NCBI GenBank assembly: GCA_003439945.1 | Contig: QVRM01006564.1 | Location: forward strand, 484,501 to 548,500 | Source of the DNA: Dermanyssus gallinae | Lineage: Eukaryota; Arthropoda; Arachnida; Mesostigmata; Dermanyssidae | Direction of reading: 5' to 3' | Length of the DNA: 64,000 bases | In this document: one piece after another, positions 11,537 through 21,282 of the stretch | Layout: the number at the start of each line of letters is the position of its first letter | How positions within the stretch are numbered: the first letter of the stretch is position 1 | The notes under the pieces: generated by a model | Told to the model about the DNA's origin: nothing | Seen by the model: only the letters and a program-made list of their open reading frames with translations | Databases searched by the model: none | Translations under genes and position numbers: made by a program

Positions 11537-12583
11537 TTATTCGATATACTCCCCGAGAAGCTCAATACACTTTTCCCACCGAGATTTCAGAGCTTTCATA
11601 CCTCTTGAGTAGAATTCCGCGTCGTTAGACTGAAAATAGGCATTGACAGCAGCCTTAACCTCTTCATTGCTGGAAAAACGCTTTCCACCGAGACTATTCT
11701 TCAAATGTCCGAAGAGGAAATAATCAGAGGGGGCCAGGTCTGGAGAATAGGAGGGTTGTTCAATAAGTTCGAACCTCAGTTGGGCCAGTTTTGCCGATGC
11801 TTGCCGGGACTTGTGTGCAGTAGCATTGCCCTGGTGAAACGGGACAACCTTCTTCTGCAAAGCGGGCCGTTTCACGATGAGTTCTTGCTAACGGCAGTCC
11901 AACAGTCTTGCATAATATTCTCCTGTGATCGTTTTACAGCTCTCAAGGTAGTCGACCAGCATTATTCTACGTTGGTCTTAAAAAACTGTAGCCATCACCT
12001 TTCCGGTCAATGCCGTTGTCCGCACCCTCTTCGGAGGTCCTTCATCAGGTGCACACCATTGGCAAGATGCTTCTTGGGTCTCGGGAGTGTAGTGATGAAC
12101 CCGGCTTTCATCGACGGTCATGAATCTGCACCAAAAATCCGACAGATTGTTCGACATCTTGGCCAAATTTCGCTGTAAAGCCAAAACAGGCGCGTCTTTT
12201 TGGCCTTGGTTGAGCAAATGCAGCAGCCATTCTGCTCTAAGCTCTTTCATCTTCAAGTTTTTGTGTAGGATAAAATGCACACTGCCTAAACTAATCCCTA
12301 ATGCCTCCGCTATTTCCTTAATGTTCATTCGCTTATCTGTGCCAAGAATTTTTCGCACTTTCTCTACGTTTTCCTCATCAGTTGCCGTTTTTTGGCCTCC
12401 TGGACGTAGTTCATCCTCGGTGCTCCTGCGACCTCTTTTTAACACATTAATCCAGTTGGAAACAGTGGCAAAACATGGCGCAGAGTCACTGTACGTCTCG
12501 TCTAACTCAATTTTTACTTGGGTCGCATTCCAACCTTTGAAATAAAAATGCTTGATAACCACTCAAAACTCTTTTTTCTCCAT
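11537..12583 (-). pseudogene. mariner transposase, inactivated
   Basis: D,D34D transposase reading from an ATG at 12583-12581. Codon 7 (12565-12563) is TGA where mariner proteins usually carry Arg (MEKKEF then RVVIKH). The helix-turn-helix part is recognisable (IKHFYFKGWNATQVKIELD, GRRSTEDE, IAEALGISLGSVHFILH). The first catalytic Asp is in TVDESRVHHYTPET. Near 11975 the frame is lost and VDYLESCKTITGEYYA is in a shifted frame. The second catalytic Asp is replaced by Gly in the FHQGNATAH motif. The third Asp is in YSPDLAPSDYFLF. With a nonsense codon, frame breaks and a missing catalytic residue it cannot encode an active enzyme. Confidence 0.92.
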
Positions 12584-12732
12584 TTTTAAAAATCACGCCG
12601 ATACGTTGCACGGGAAAAGCTATCAAACGAAATCGCAACGGCCAATCACCATAATATATTGAGTGCTAGCAGTCGAAAAGTTGCAGTTCCTATTAGCGGT
12701 TAAAGCGTGCCAAAATTCGAATTCTAAAAAGC

Positions 12733-12760
12733 TCATTCTAAGAACTTATTGAACTACCTG
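12733..12760 (-). repeat. mariner right terminal inverted repeat
   Basis: Perfect inverted partner of 11471-11498, followed by TA at 12761-12762. Confidence 0.93.
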
Positions 12761-12762
12761 TA

Positions 12763-13479
12763 TGTGTGATAGAATCATTCCAATGAGCAGCAAACAAAGT
12801 GAGGTTGTCGTGGTGAGGTGGCATTGCATCCGATGACGAGTGTCAGACTGCCAGAGACCGACCTGCCGAGTATATAACAAAAAATAAATTAATGCGGAAG
12901 AGCCTAAGAAACAGATGCCGCGTTGAGTTGAAGTTGATCAATGCTCATTCCTCAGCTGTCTCCTCTTTCTGTTGAGGCTGTTGGGCTAAGAGTTGGGAGT
13001 AGTTTAAATGCCGAGTAGAATGGAACTTTTTGTCTTCCCCAATTTCCAGTTTTTTGAGGATTTCTCTCACGTTTTCCTTAGCCTCTTACTATATAGACAT
13101 CTTTCTCGCTTTCGTTCCCTCGAGCTTGTGCATGTATGCTTGTTAAGACGCACTCATTTGGCGATTGAATCGATTGGTCGATACCAATATTCATCCATCC
13201 TTCCGTGTATCCGTCGAATACCGCGGCCTTGTGCCCTGCGGCTCTGGCTCAATCCGGCCAGGTCTGCTGCCGAACTACGTACGCTATTGGACGCTGAGCG
13301 GTGAACGGATTTGTTTGTGTCAAACTCGCGACTGACCTCCGAGCTTCATTCGTCGCCAATATTGTTTAGTTATAGTAATTCTAATAATAATAAGACCAAC
13401 AACAACAATACGAATGATGATGATGATGGAGGGCGATGATGATGATGACGACTATACTATTAGTATACAATGATATGAT
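12763..13479. other. Intergenic, no gene seen
   Basis: The 98-codon plus-strand frame at 13008-13304 has no recognisable motif and mixed composition. A GATGAT-rich patch lies at about 13410-13450, next to the tail of the following LINE. Confidence 0.5.
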
Positions 13480-13642
13480 ATGACGTTTATTGATACTTAA
13501 TTGTAGTTTCTCATTTGTGTTACAATTTCAGATAGCCACAGGCTAGTGCAAAGCATATGTACAAGTTACAGTAATATTTTATACATTATCACCGAAGTAT
13601 CTCGTATTATTGCAATTATTTATCTATGAATTGTGTACATGT

Positions 13643-14808
13643 TTACATAGTTATAGTTTCATTAGACGCAAGTAAGGTTAGATAGTGCGTTCTCGCAGTG
13701 TTTCTGATTTGACTAAGCGATATAAGTGTCCTAATGTCACTAGGCAACTTGTTCCACAAAGTAGCACCTAAATTACAGAGTGCAAACCTTGATTGTGTAC
13801 TTGTGGCCGAGGAGACAATGAGCAAGTAAGATGCTGAGCCTCGGGTGTTTTGGGTCTCTGCAGATTCGATAAGGCCAACCAGGTTGGGATGGTGACCAAA
13901 AAGAATACGTTTTATTTCAGCAACTATGGTAAACTTAACTAGGTATGGTAACGAGAGCACTGAGAGTTCTTTATATTGCATTATTGATATTTAGACGCGA
14001 TGTGGGAGACCTAAGACGAGACGAAGCGCCCCTTTCTGAAGCAGATGAAGCGGAGTTATATTACAATTACAATTATGTTTATTTCACTCAAATTGAGTAT
14101 AATATACATTTCAAAATGTATCTTCATGAAGCCCCATCTTTTTCACGCTTTCGACGAGAGAAGTAGTGCAACGATTTTCGGTCCAGCGCTGTGAAGCGGA
14201 GTTATATGAGACGCATAAGAAAGATCGTACACCTCCAGACCGAATGTTAGGTGGCTCTGTACATACGCGTGGTACATTGCCGTGAGGCATTGGCGGGGAA
14301 GGATTTTGCGAGTGCGGAATATAGCGGCTACGCCACTGACCATTTTTTTCCTGGCATGTTTCGCATACGGCTGGAACGTCAGATGTTAGTCAAGAGCAAT
14401 ACCCAGGAACTTCGTTTCAACTATCATATCAAGCGTGCGGTCGCATGCAAAAGCTTCAGGATTGATTGCCGTTTGGCCCCTTGGAGTTTTAAATTGAACA
14501 ACTCCTGTTTTTGACAAATTAATGTAGAGGCCGTTATTTCTGAACCATAGAGATAGCATATCAATATCCTCACGAATCATTGCCTCAACCTGTTGGGGAG
14601 AGTCGCCCACGAATAGAGCCGTTGTGTCGTCAGCAAACAAGGTTAGTTTTGCATGATTTGGAATAGTAAAAATATCGTTAACAAAAATATTAAATAATAG
14701 CGAACTACTGGTGCTCCTATAAGCCACTCCAATTGATATATTTTCTATACGGGAGAGAGATTGTCCAATTTGGACAACTTGGCGTCTTTCAGAAATGAAT
14801 GAGCGCAC
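13643..14808 (-). pseudogene. LINE reverse transcriptase, C-terminal two thirds
   Basis: Frame 14808-14386 carries MRSFISERRQVVQIGQSL, LLFNIFVNDIF, the catalytic LFADDTTALF, YINLSKTGVVQF and TKFLGIALD. Frames 14343-14143 and 13981-13643 carry the C-terminal extension (LPRQCLTAMYHAYVQSHLTFG; EIKRILFGHHPNLVGL). Palm motif A, expected just upstream, is absent: sequence jumps from the FEK-type finger region (about 14.87 kb) to MRSFI near 14.81 kb. An internal deletion, plus frameshifts, makes the enzyme dead. Confidence 0.8.
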
Positions 14809-15001
14809 CTACCTTTATTTTTTTATACATTTTTTTTTCAATAATGCACTTTTTAAAGACTTTCATATGGGCGCGGGAATGCTGACAGATCTGTAGTTGT
14901 ACCGGCACAGGCGATCCCCGCCTTGAACAATGGAACCACACGGTATAGCTTTAGAACATTGGGATATACTCCTGTTCTGATGGAGAGATTGATAATATAC
15001 T

Positions 15002-16385
15002 TTAGAGGCGATGCGAGTGCATCCGCAGCTCTACGGAGAACCTGTGATGGAATCTGTTCGGGAGCGGCGGAGCATATTTTAACATTTTATATAAGGTGGT
15101 GAATTCCATGAACGTTGACTGGCTGCAGGGAGATTTGTTCGGCCGGCGTCGAAAGGTTATCCGGAATGGCGTACCTCGATGAGCACTCGCTGTCACGGGT
15201 TACACATGTCGCGTAGTAGTGGTTGAAGATGTTAGCTAGCGTAGTTTCATCAGTGACGAGTTCTCCATTTACAAGTAGCTTGGTGCAATTTTTCTCCTGA
15301 ACACCTCCAAGTACAGGCCGGATTGCCTCCCAAGGACCCCGCCGGCTTCATTCTACATTTGCATGAGAGCCCTGTCATCCTGTTCATGAGCATACGATAG
15401 GTTTTGCATTTGTTGTCGTCTGTGGGGTCAGCTCTGTGTATTGTGTACGCCTGTTCCTTGTCTTTAATAGGATCATATAATTCCGGTGTCACCCAATTTT
15501 TCCGAACTGCGTTCCTCGAGCTAGTATTCTTGATTTAAATGCCGCGTTGACATCATGTAGCCCGTGTAGGTCGTCCCACATAGGCGACGACAGTTCGGCG
15601 GTTATTTGATCATAGTTAAGTTTGAATTTTGGACACTCGTTGGCTGCCGATGGTTTAGATTTTAGACTAATAAATGTGGTAAAATGGTCAGAGAAAGTGG
15701 TCGTGAGAACGCCGGAAGCGATAGTTGACTTAGGTGGAACATTGCAGTAAATATGATCTATGCATGTTTTGGTGATACGTTGGCCATGGGCAGGGTCCGT
15801 ACAAGCGACCCTGGTCGGCAGACCAATCATCTCTCAAAAGTTATACGAGTGTAATAAGTCATTCAGGTCAGTCACATACCGCCCCTATCTAATAAGTCAA
15901 TGTTCGCGTCACCAAGGCAGATTGTGTATAGCCTGTCAATTTTTGAGAGTAATTCTTCAAGTGCATACAAGAAATCCAAGGGTCTCCCCGACGGTTGCCT
16001 GTAGAATGACCCCTTAACCTCTGGCCATCGGCAAACACCTAACAAAAATACTTTCGCATCGGGAATCTGCCGGGAGGAGTAGTTTGAGATCGTTCCGCCC
16101 GCGCACCACATAGTCATCTCTAATAAACAGCGCCACACCTCCACCCGGCCCATTACGGCAATCAACAAATTGGTCATAATTATTAATCTGGAAAGCGGCT
16201 GCCTCTTGTTGCGAGATGCGGGTTTCCGATAAAGCAACAAAGGGCAAGGGGCAAGGAAGCAGATGCAGTGTCGTTTCAATGTCGTGAATATGAGACTTGG
16301 CACCACTAATATTGCAGTGTATTCCGTAAAAAGAGTCAGATTCTATTCTAAGCTCTGTGACATTAATTGTCTGACTAGCTGTCAT
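15002..16385 (-). pseudogene. LINE APE-type endonuclease and linker
   Basis: Frame 16385-16014 reads YGIHCNISGAKSHIHDIET, FVALSETRIS and GGGVALFIRDDYVV, the front of an apurinic-type endonuclease. Frame 15830-15489 holds CIDHIYCN and the SDHFTTF motif that carries the catalytic His. The linker toward RT follows in 15492-15250 and 15196-15002. Frames change several times, so it is inactive. It lies between ORF1 and RT as expected for a Jockey-superfamily LINE. Confidence 0.8.
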
Positions 16386-16644
16386 ATAATAATAATATTA
16401 TGACGACTATTTGCGACCGACAAGAGCATCGAGATCGGTGTCGGTTGTCACGTCCCGCCAGGGAGCATTGCTGTTGAAATGGATTTTACGCGGCAGACTG
16501 ACGTTCGGACATCAGCAATTTTCTTGTTAGTCTTGAGGCGACGGAGGCGGTAGTGCAGGCTCGCGTTAGGGGGTGTCAGGTGGTCATTGGCGTAGATGTT
16601 GTTGTTGCTTCCCTGGCAGCCGCCTAGAAGGCTCGACCTCGGCT

Positions 16645-17139
16645 TCACTTCCCGGCATCTTCGTTGCACTTTAAGTTTCTTTCATCGACAAACAAAGCGC
16701 ACCAGCAGCTGGGAGCGGTCGGTAATGTTTTTCCCGTTGATTGTACAAGTTTGGAGCAGCGGTGGGCGACGTCGATGTCGCGTTCATCAAGTTTCACATC
16801 CAGTTGCTGGCAAAGTTCAATGACCGTCGCGCGCACGTCTTCGTCCGTCTGCTCCTCTTTCGCGGGAATTCCATTAAATATCACATCCGACCGACGGTCG
16901 TACTGGTTCTTAAACGTATGTCCGGCCGGTAGCGATTCCGGTATCGCCTTTGCGCCAGCCGACATCTCCTTAACTGTGTTAACGGTCGAGGGGACCTCTT
17001 GCACAGTGGCCATAGCTTCCTCCACTGAATGAATATGATATTCCATAGAGGTCTCTGTAGTATTCACTCTTTGTTTTAGGTCATGGACTTCTGCCTCAAG
17101 TTGCCCAACTTTACCGGTGAGGAGCAGGCATTCGTTCAT
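16645..17139 (-). CDS. LINE ORF1 (coiled-coil nucleic-acid-binding protein)
   Basis: The 164-codon frame is open. An N-terminal heptad-rich segment (LLLTGKVGQLEAEVHDLKQR) predicts a coiled coil. It is followed by an RRM-like part (RRSDVIFNGIPAKEEQTDED; LCQQLDVKLDERDIDVAHR), the arrangement of ORF1 proteins of L1- and CR1/L2-type LINEs. These form trimers that coat the RNA. The C-terminus appears short, so a truncation near 16.65 kb is likely. It reads away from the FEM1 duplicate. Confidence 0.7.
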   Translation of the reverse strand: MNECLLLTGKVGQLEAEVHDLKQRVNTTETSMEYHIHSVEEAMATVQEVPSTVNTVKEMSAGAKAIPESLPAGHTFKNQYDRRSDVIFNGIPAKEEQTDEDVRATVIELCQQLDVKLDERDIDVAHRCSKLVQSTGKTLPTAPSCWCALFVDERNLKCNEDAGK

Positions 17140-17159
17140 TTTTTCTCCAACCGCTCCAT

Positions 17160-18310
17160 TTGTTCAGTCTCTACAGGCAGACTACTACTTTATAGACGAG
17201 GACGGGGGACGGAGAGGCTTATTGGCCAAGTGGTCACCTTATTGGCGTGGCGTGACAACTTCTCAAGGACTCGATCTTTCAAATGGTGACCCTTGGAGGT
17301 GCGGCGGCAATGCCGCAGCGCTGCTGCATCCACCTGTGGGCGCACCGTGTCGAAATTCTGCACTGGCTGGACAAGGACACCGTGCTATGCTGCGTGCAGC
17401 GAACTCGCGTTGCTCATCGACACCATGTTCGACACGCACGAAAAACACTTGCAGGGTCTGTTCCATGCGTCCGTCAGGCTGACCGACGTCATGTTCCTGC
17501 TCGAGAAGCTCATCGACTGCTCGCCGGCCGTCATGCAGCAGCTCGAGCAGCGGCCCGTCTTTCCCGAGCAGCAGAACAGCTGGGACCGGGTGCTGAAGGG
17601 CGTCATCCTTCATCAGCTGGGACCGGGTGCTGAAGGGCGTCATCCACCTGCTGCACCTGGCCGAAATCCAGCCCTGAAGGTCGGCCGAGAATACCCTGCA
17701 GTTCGAGCGGATAGCGCGCAAGCTTGTCTTGTCGTCGTCACCAACCCGGTCATGACGAACGGCAACGCGCTGCTGCATATGGCCGTCGGCAAGGTGGAGA
17801 ATCTGCGTCGGCCCTACTTCGAGCACCACCGCCGGCACCAGCATCAGATCTTCCCTGATCCGGTGACAAGTCGAGGCCGTCAACGAGGACTACTCGACGC
17901 CGCTGCACATTGCTTCGCTCCGCGTCAACCATCGCGAGGAGATCGTTCGGATGCTGCTTGACGCGGGCGCGCACATCGATCGGACAGATAAGCAGGGCAA
18001 CCAGCCGTACCGCATGCTCGGCGACAACCCGAAGTGCCGAATTAAGATCGCTCAACTCCTCACGCTCAAATGCCTCGCTGCCAGCAAAGTAAACTCGCAC
18101 CATCGAAACTACGAGGGTCTCGTTCCCCGCTCGATCAAAGACTTTATTCGAATGCACTGAGCGGTGTACGCGCGTGCGTATGCAAGCAAGCAGACTTGCA
18201 TGGATGCATGCATGCGAGTGTGCGGTCAGTCGGTCGTCACGGCGCAATCAAAATGCCAAACGCGGCGGGCCCTCTATGTGCCGCCACTTAACAACTGCCA
18301 TCCAACAATC
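17160..18310 (+). pseudogene. Partial, broken duplicate of the FEM1 gene
   Basis: Bases 17160-17275 match the FEM1 5' UTR around 8368-8462, including the splice acceptor. The sequence then jumps to the C-terminal half (match resumes at about 9845), so roughly 1.4 kb containing the start codon and N-terminal ankyrin block is deleted. Homology continues through the stop (18160) and into the 3' flank (CTTAACAACTG). Recognisable parts are VRLTDVMFLLEKLIDCSPAV, PVMTNGNALLHMAVG, RMLLDAGAHIDRTDKQGNQ and LTLKCLAASKV. It carries frameshifts, a 32-bp tandem duplication (17577-17608 and 17614-17645), and loss of the segment between the two C-terminal ankyrin repeats. The retained splice acceptor indicates DNA-level duplication, not retrocopying. 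Confidence 0.9.
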
Positions 18311-18430
18311 TCCGCTGTTTATTGTCTGCTGCTGCTGCCGGTGAAGACCCGTCACCGTCGCCGGGCCCCTAACGAGTCGTCGATGGATGATGATTAGTGG
18401 GGTCGTGAAGTGCCCAAAAATTTTGGGGAA

Positions 18431-18431
<1 letters not shown>

Positions 18432-18465
<34 letters not shown>
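18432..18465 (+). repeat. (CAA)n microsatellite
   Basis: Eleven CAA units in a row in the spacer behind the FEM1 duplicate. Confidence 0.9.
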
Positions 18466-20420
18466 TTGACGACGACCAGCAAAAGCAGCACCAAGATGAA
18501 CAACGCCAGCCAACATTCTCTCTCTTCTAGATTGACTTCTTTTGACGTTGATGAGAGTGATGCTGCCCACGAATAGAGTATACATTTAGTAGCAAAGTTT
18601 CACCAGGGTTACCTTCACAACACAGCTCTGAAAGCCGCAAATATAGACTGCCCGTTTCAGACAAAGTATTACTCATTTAGGATGACATTAACACAATTTA
18701 GAGCTACGATTCGCCTATTTGTATGCAAGAAAAGCCACGACTCCGGCGTTTACTTCGTCGCAAAGTCTCCTGTGGGCTTGACTTTGTTTTCCTAGATAAC
18801 GTTTCAGAGACTGCGCCGCGCCTTCCTTTGGAGGAGTCAGTCGAAAGGATGATGTGACACTCTGATACGAAGCGCGGAGCGAAGAAACTCCAATACCTGC
18901 TTGGGCAATTAGATAGTGCAGCAGGAGGGAGCCACTAACTCCTAAGGCATTACTGCAAAGGAGAGACAAATGCAGGGACGGTCGAAAAGATACCAGCTTC
19001 CATGGAGGCAAGCTAGCAGAGCTGTAAGTGTGGTAGACTGTTGCCGGAATACAGAGTAGAGATCCTTGGCTAAATCAGACTTCCCCTTTGGGCTCGGATT
19101 GAAATCACCACTACTGAGGAATTTTTGAAGCTAGTTAAGATAGGCAAAACCAACCCTCAGGGTGCAATTGGGCGGTGTGCATATGCGTTCGGTAGTATGC
19201 TGTATAGAGGTACTTTACCTGCAAAAACATAAATTGCTTTAGTAACTAAATCTACAGAGAAGATGAACTCTTTGATGGAAGACGCAATATTCTGTGTGCG
19301 TCGGTTAGTAACCCTTCACCTTGCGTTCATGCTACTTCAAATGTGACGTTCATGTTGAGCAGGCGTTTTTCAAGCAGAAGAGAGTCCTGGACTAGAAACA
19401 ACTCCTACTCCTATTATTAGTAGGAGTAGGAGATTATTAGCAATGAATTCCTCTTACTAGTAGTTATTGACAATTGGAATCTGAGCGCTATCAGGGATAA
19501 GGGGTCCAAGCTGGACAGCAAGTCAATTGGCTCGCCTAGACCGCTAAATTAAAATGTTTGTCTGTAATTACGAGGCCAAGGTTCGACCACACGGTGGTGG
19601 TTTTCATATTATTGTTACAAACTCACTTACACACTGTAGTAAGAGCACCAACGGCAAAGCTACGTGATTTTGGCCAAGGCAGGTACAGGTTGTGTAAATC
19701 TCGATAACGCGGGACGAGTCGACGTGTCAGCAGACGCGCGGCAGACCTCGTAGGGGGGAGAAAGAGAGAGAGAGATGTGGAAAGGGCCGCTTTGGCGTCG
19801 TAGGAGAGCGGCGAAATGGTGTAGCGGACCCCTCGATCGATGTATACAGCACACAGACATACGAATACATATACATACTTTACATATAGAGCCCGACAGG
19901 GGGGGTTTCAAGCTGCAGTTGTTCCGAGAAGTCGACAATCGCAGTTGCGACGGACGGTTAGTTCTTAGAAGTACGCTAGCTGGGGGAATATAAAGCATAT
20001 ACCCCATAAGTATTTCGTAGCAATTAGGGCTTATTGACGAATATTCGCCTATTGCTTGCTTGCACCAGATATCAAGATCTCGACTACTACTGATACCGAA
20101 CGGCAAATGAAGAAAGTAGTATTTGTTAAATGTCTATTAGTCCAAGAGTTTTGCTTTGCGACGTTTTGGTTACTTACAACATTCCTGTAAATACCCGTAC
20201 TATATACCGTGCTATTATGCTTTGTTAAACATTTTCGTAAAAACGCGACGCTCCCCAGCAGCTTATGGCTTGAAGCCAACCCAGTTTCCAATGCACTCCA
20301 ATTCGTCCGTCCGTTCAATCCCAGCTCTTCAAGAATAGATGAGTCTGAAACAGACTAGATTTTTTACCAAGCACACACTGCCGTTTACATTTGTCATGTT
20401 CATGTAGACGCCGTCTTGAG
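18466..20420. other. Intergenic; possible old LINE fragment at 18715-19011 (minus)
   Basis: The minus-strand frame 19011-18715 contains QAGIGVSSLRAS and PPKEGAAQSLKRYLG, reminiscent of the region after the RT in RLE LINEs (GGxGVRS... patterns), but too eroded to assign. The rest, including the 148-codon frame 20106-19660, shows no motif. A short palindromic TAGGAGTAGGAG patch is at about 19.41 kb. Confidence 0.3.
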
Positions 20421-20424
20421 TGGT

Positions 20425-20560
20425 ATCTTTTGTGTCTAAAGTCTTTGTTTCATTTAGACAACTAGGACTGTCAAAAAACATCTGCTTACAAACGCCAACG
20501 TTTACTTGCACCCGGCACAGTGACTATCGATACATAGGACTTAATTAAGCTCGTGGCAAG

Positions 20561-20599
<39 letters not shown>

Positions 20600-20880
20600 T
20601 CACTACGCCACATGTCTTGCTTCTACTATCGGCGACATTCAGGTTTTACTTAGTGTAAGAAATATAATACCAGAATAATATTATTAGTAACCACAATATT
20701 AAAACAGAACGTACCAATAGAAACCCCACTCTACATACCGAGCATTCGGGAGGTATCGCTTGTGTCTGAAACGTTTATTTTATTTAGACAACTCGGATTG
20801 TCAGAAATATATTGGATTCATAACTTGGACCGGCCACTCTTAAACTGGCTCTAATGGTTTTTTATTTAGACAAGGTGATT
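20425..20880 (+). repeat. Diverged direct repeats with internal inverted 8-mers
   Basis: About 60 bases at 20430-20490 recur at 20758-20820 with substitutions (shared TTTAGACAACT and GTCA.AAA blocks). A third, shorter piece lies near 20865-20880. Each repeat pairs TGTCTRAA with TTTAGACA, so it can fold. Possibly the remnant of an unknown dispersed repeat. Confidence 0.5.
20563..20592. repeat. (TA)n microsatellite
   Basis: Pure TA run between the diverged repeats. Confidence 0.9.
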
Positions 20881-20930
20881 CCCGGAGTGGACTAAAATCG
20901 GGTAAAACGTTTCAAGTAAAGATGGTTAAC

Positions 20931-21013
<83 letters not shown>
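20931..21013 (+). repeat. (TTA)n microsatellite, 5' side of LINE copy A
   Basis: About 27 TTA units directly abutting the first base of the LINE. The matching TATTATTATTA remnant lies at its 3' end (24160-24170). Confidence 0.92.
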
Positions 21014-21069
21014 TTGAGTTTGGAACATTCAAAAATTCATCGCGCCGACAATAAAAACGGGATTTTCAC

Positions 21070-21282
21070 TTGGAACCGCAAGGCATGAGAAGTGGACAGC
21101 CGCAGCAAAGCCAGCAACTGCTCTGTTTCAAAGGAGAAGCAACAGCAATGGCAAATGAGTTTCAATGTCCGTTGTGTTCGATGTGCTTTCCTACAAAAAG
21201 GGGTGTGCAGATTCACGCAGGAAGGACTCATAAGAAAAAGATAGCCGAGTCTAGTGACTCAACAGGCCGCTGCCACTCTTAG
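21070..21282 (+). CDS. N-terminal zinc-finger segment of LINE copy A
   Basis: A 70-codon frame with a C2H2 finger: C33 and C36 in CPLC, H49 and H54 in the QIHAGRTH motif. In RLE LINEs such fingers bind target DNA or element RNA and normally lead straight into the polyprotein. Here the finger is in a different frame from the polyprotein, overlapping it at 21254-21282. Either a one-base indel or frameshifting separates them. Copy B is truncated and cannot decide this. Confidence 0.75.
   Translation: MEPQGMRSGQPQQSQQLLCFKGEATAMANEFQCPLCSMCFPTKRGVQIHAGRTHKKKIAESSDSTGRCHS

Larger units (their letters stand above)
11471..12760 (-). mobile_element. mariner transposon, complete ends, 1290 bp
   Basis: The element is bounded by perfect 28-bp terminal inverted repeats beginning CAGGTAGTTCAATAAGTTCT and by a TA dinucleotide on each side (11469-11470 and 12761-12762). 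This is the TA target-site duplication of Tc1/mariner elements. Its size is typical of mariners. The transposase inside runs on the minus strand and is broken. The perfect ends suggest a fairly recent insertion or continued trans-mobilisation. Confidence 0.93.
13480..17155 (-). mobile_element. L2/CR1-like LINE, near full length with internal deletion
   Basis: On the minus strand the order is coiled-coil ORF1, APE endonuclease, RT and C-terminal extension, about 3.7 kb. The 3' end at 13.48 kb runs into a TGATATGATATGA-type short repeat, as in LINEs without poly-A tails. The 5' end meets the partial FEM1 duplicate at about 17.15 kb, so the element probably inserted into that duplicate's intron. 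It belongs to the same group as the LINE at 5.6-7.1 kb. Confidence 0.8.

Noticed and set aside
17263..17883. 206-codon minus-strand frame
   Set aside because: Antisense of the FEM1 pseudogene.
19660..20106. 148-codon minus-strand frame
   Set aside because: No motif, mixed composition, includes CT-rich simple sequence.
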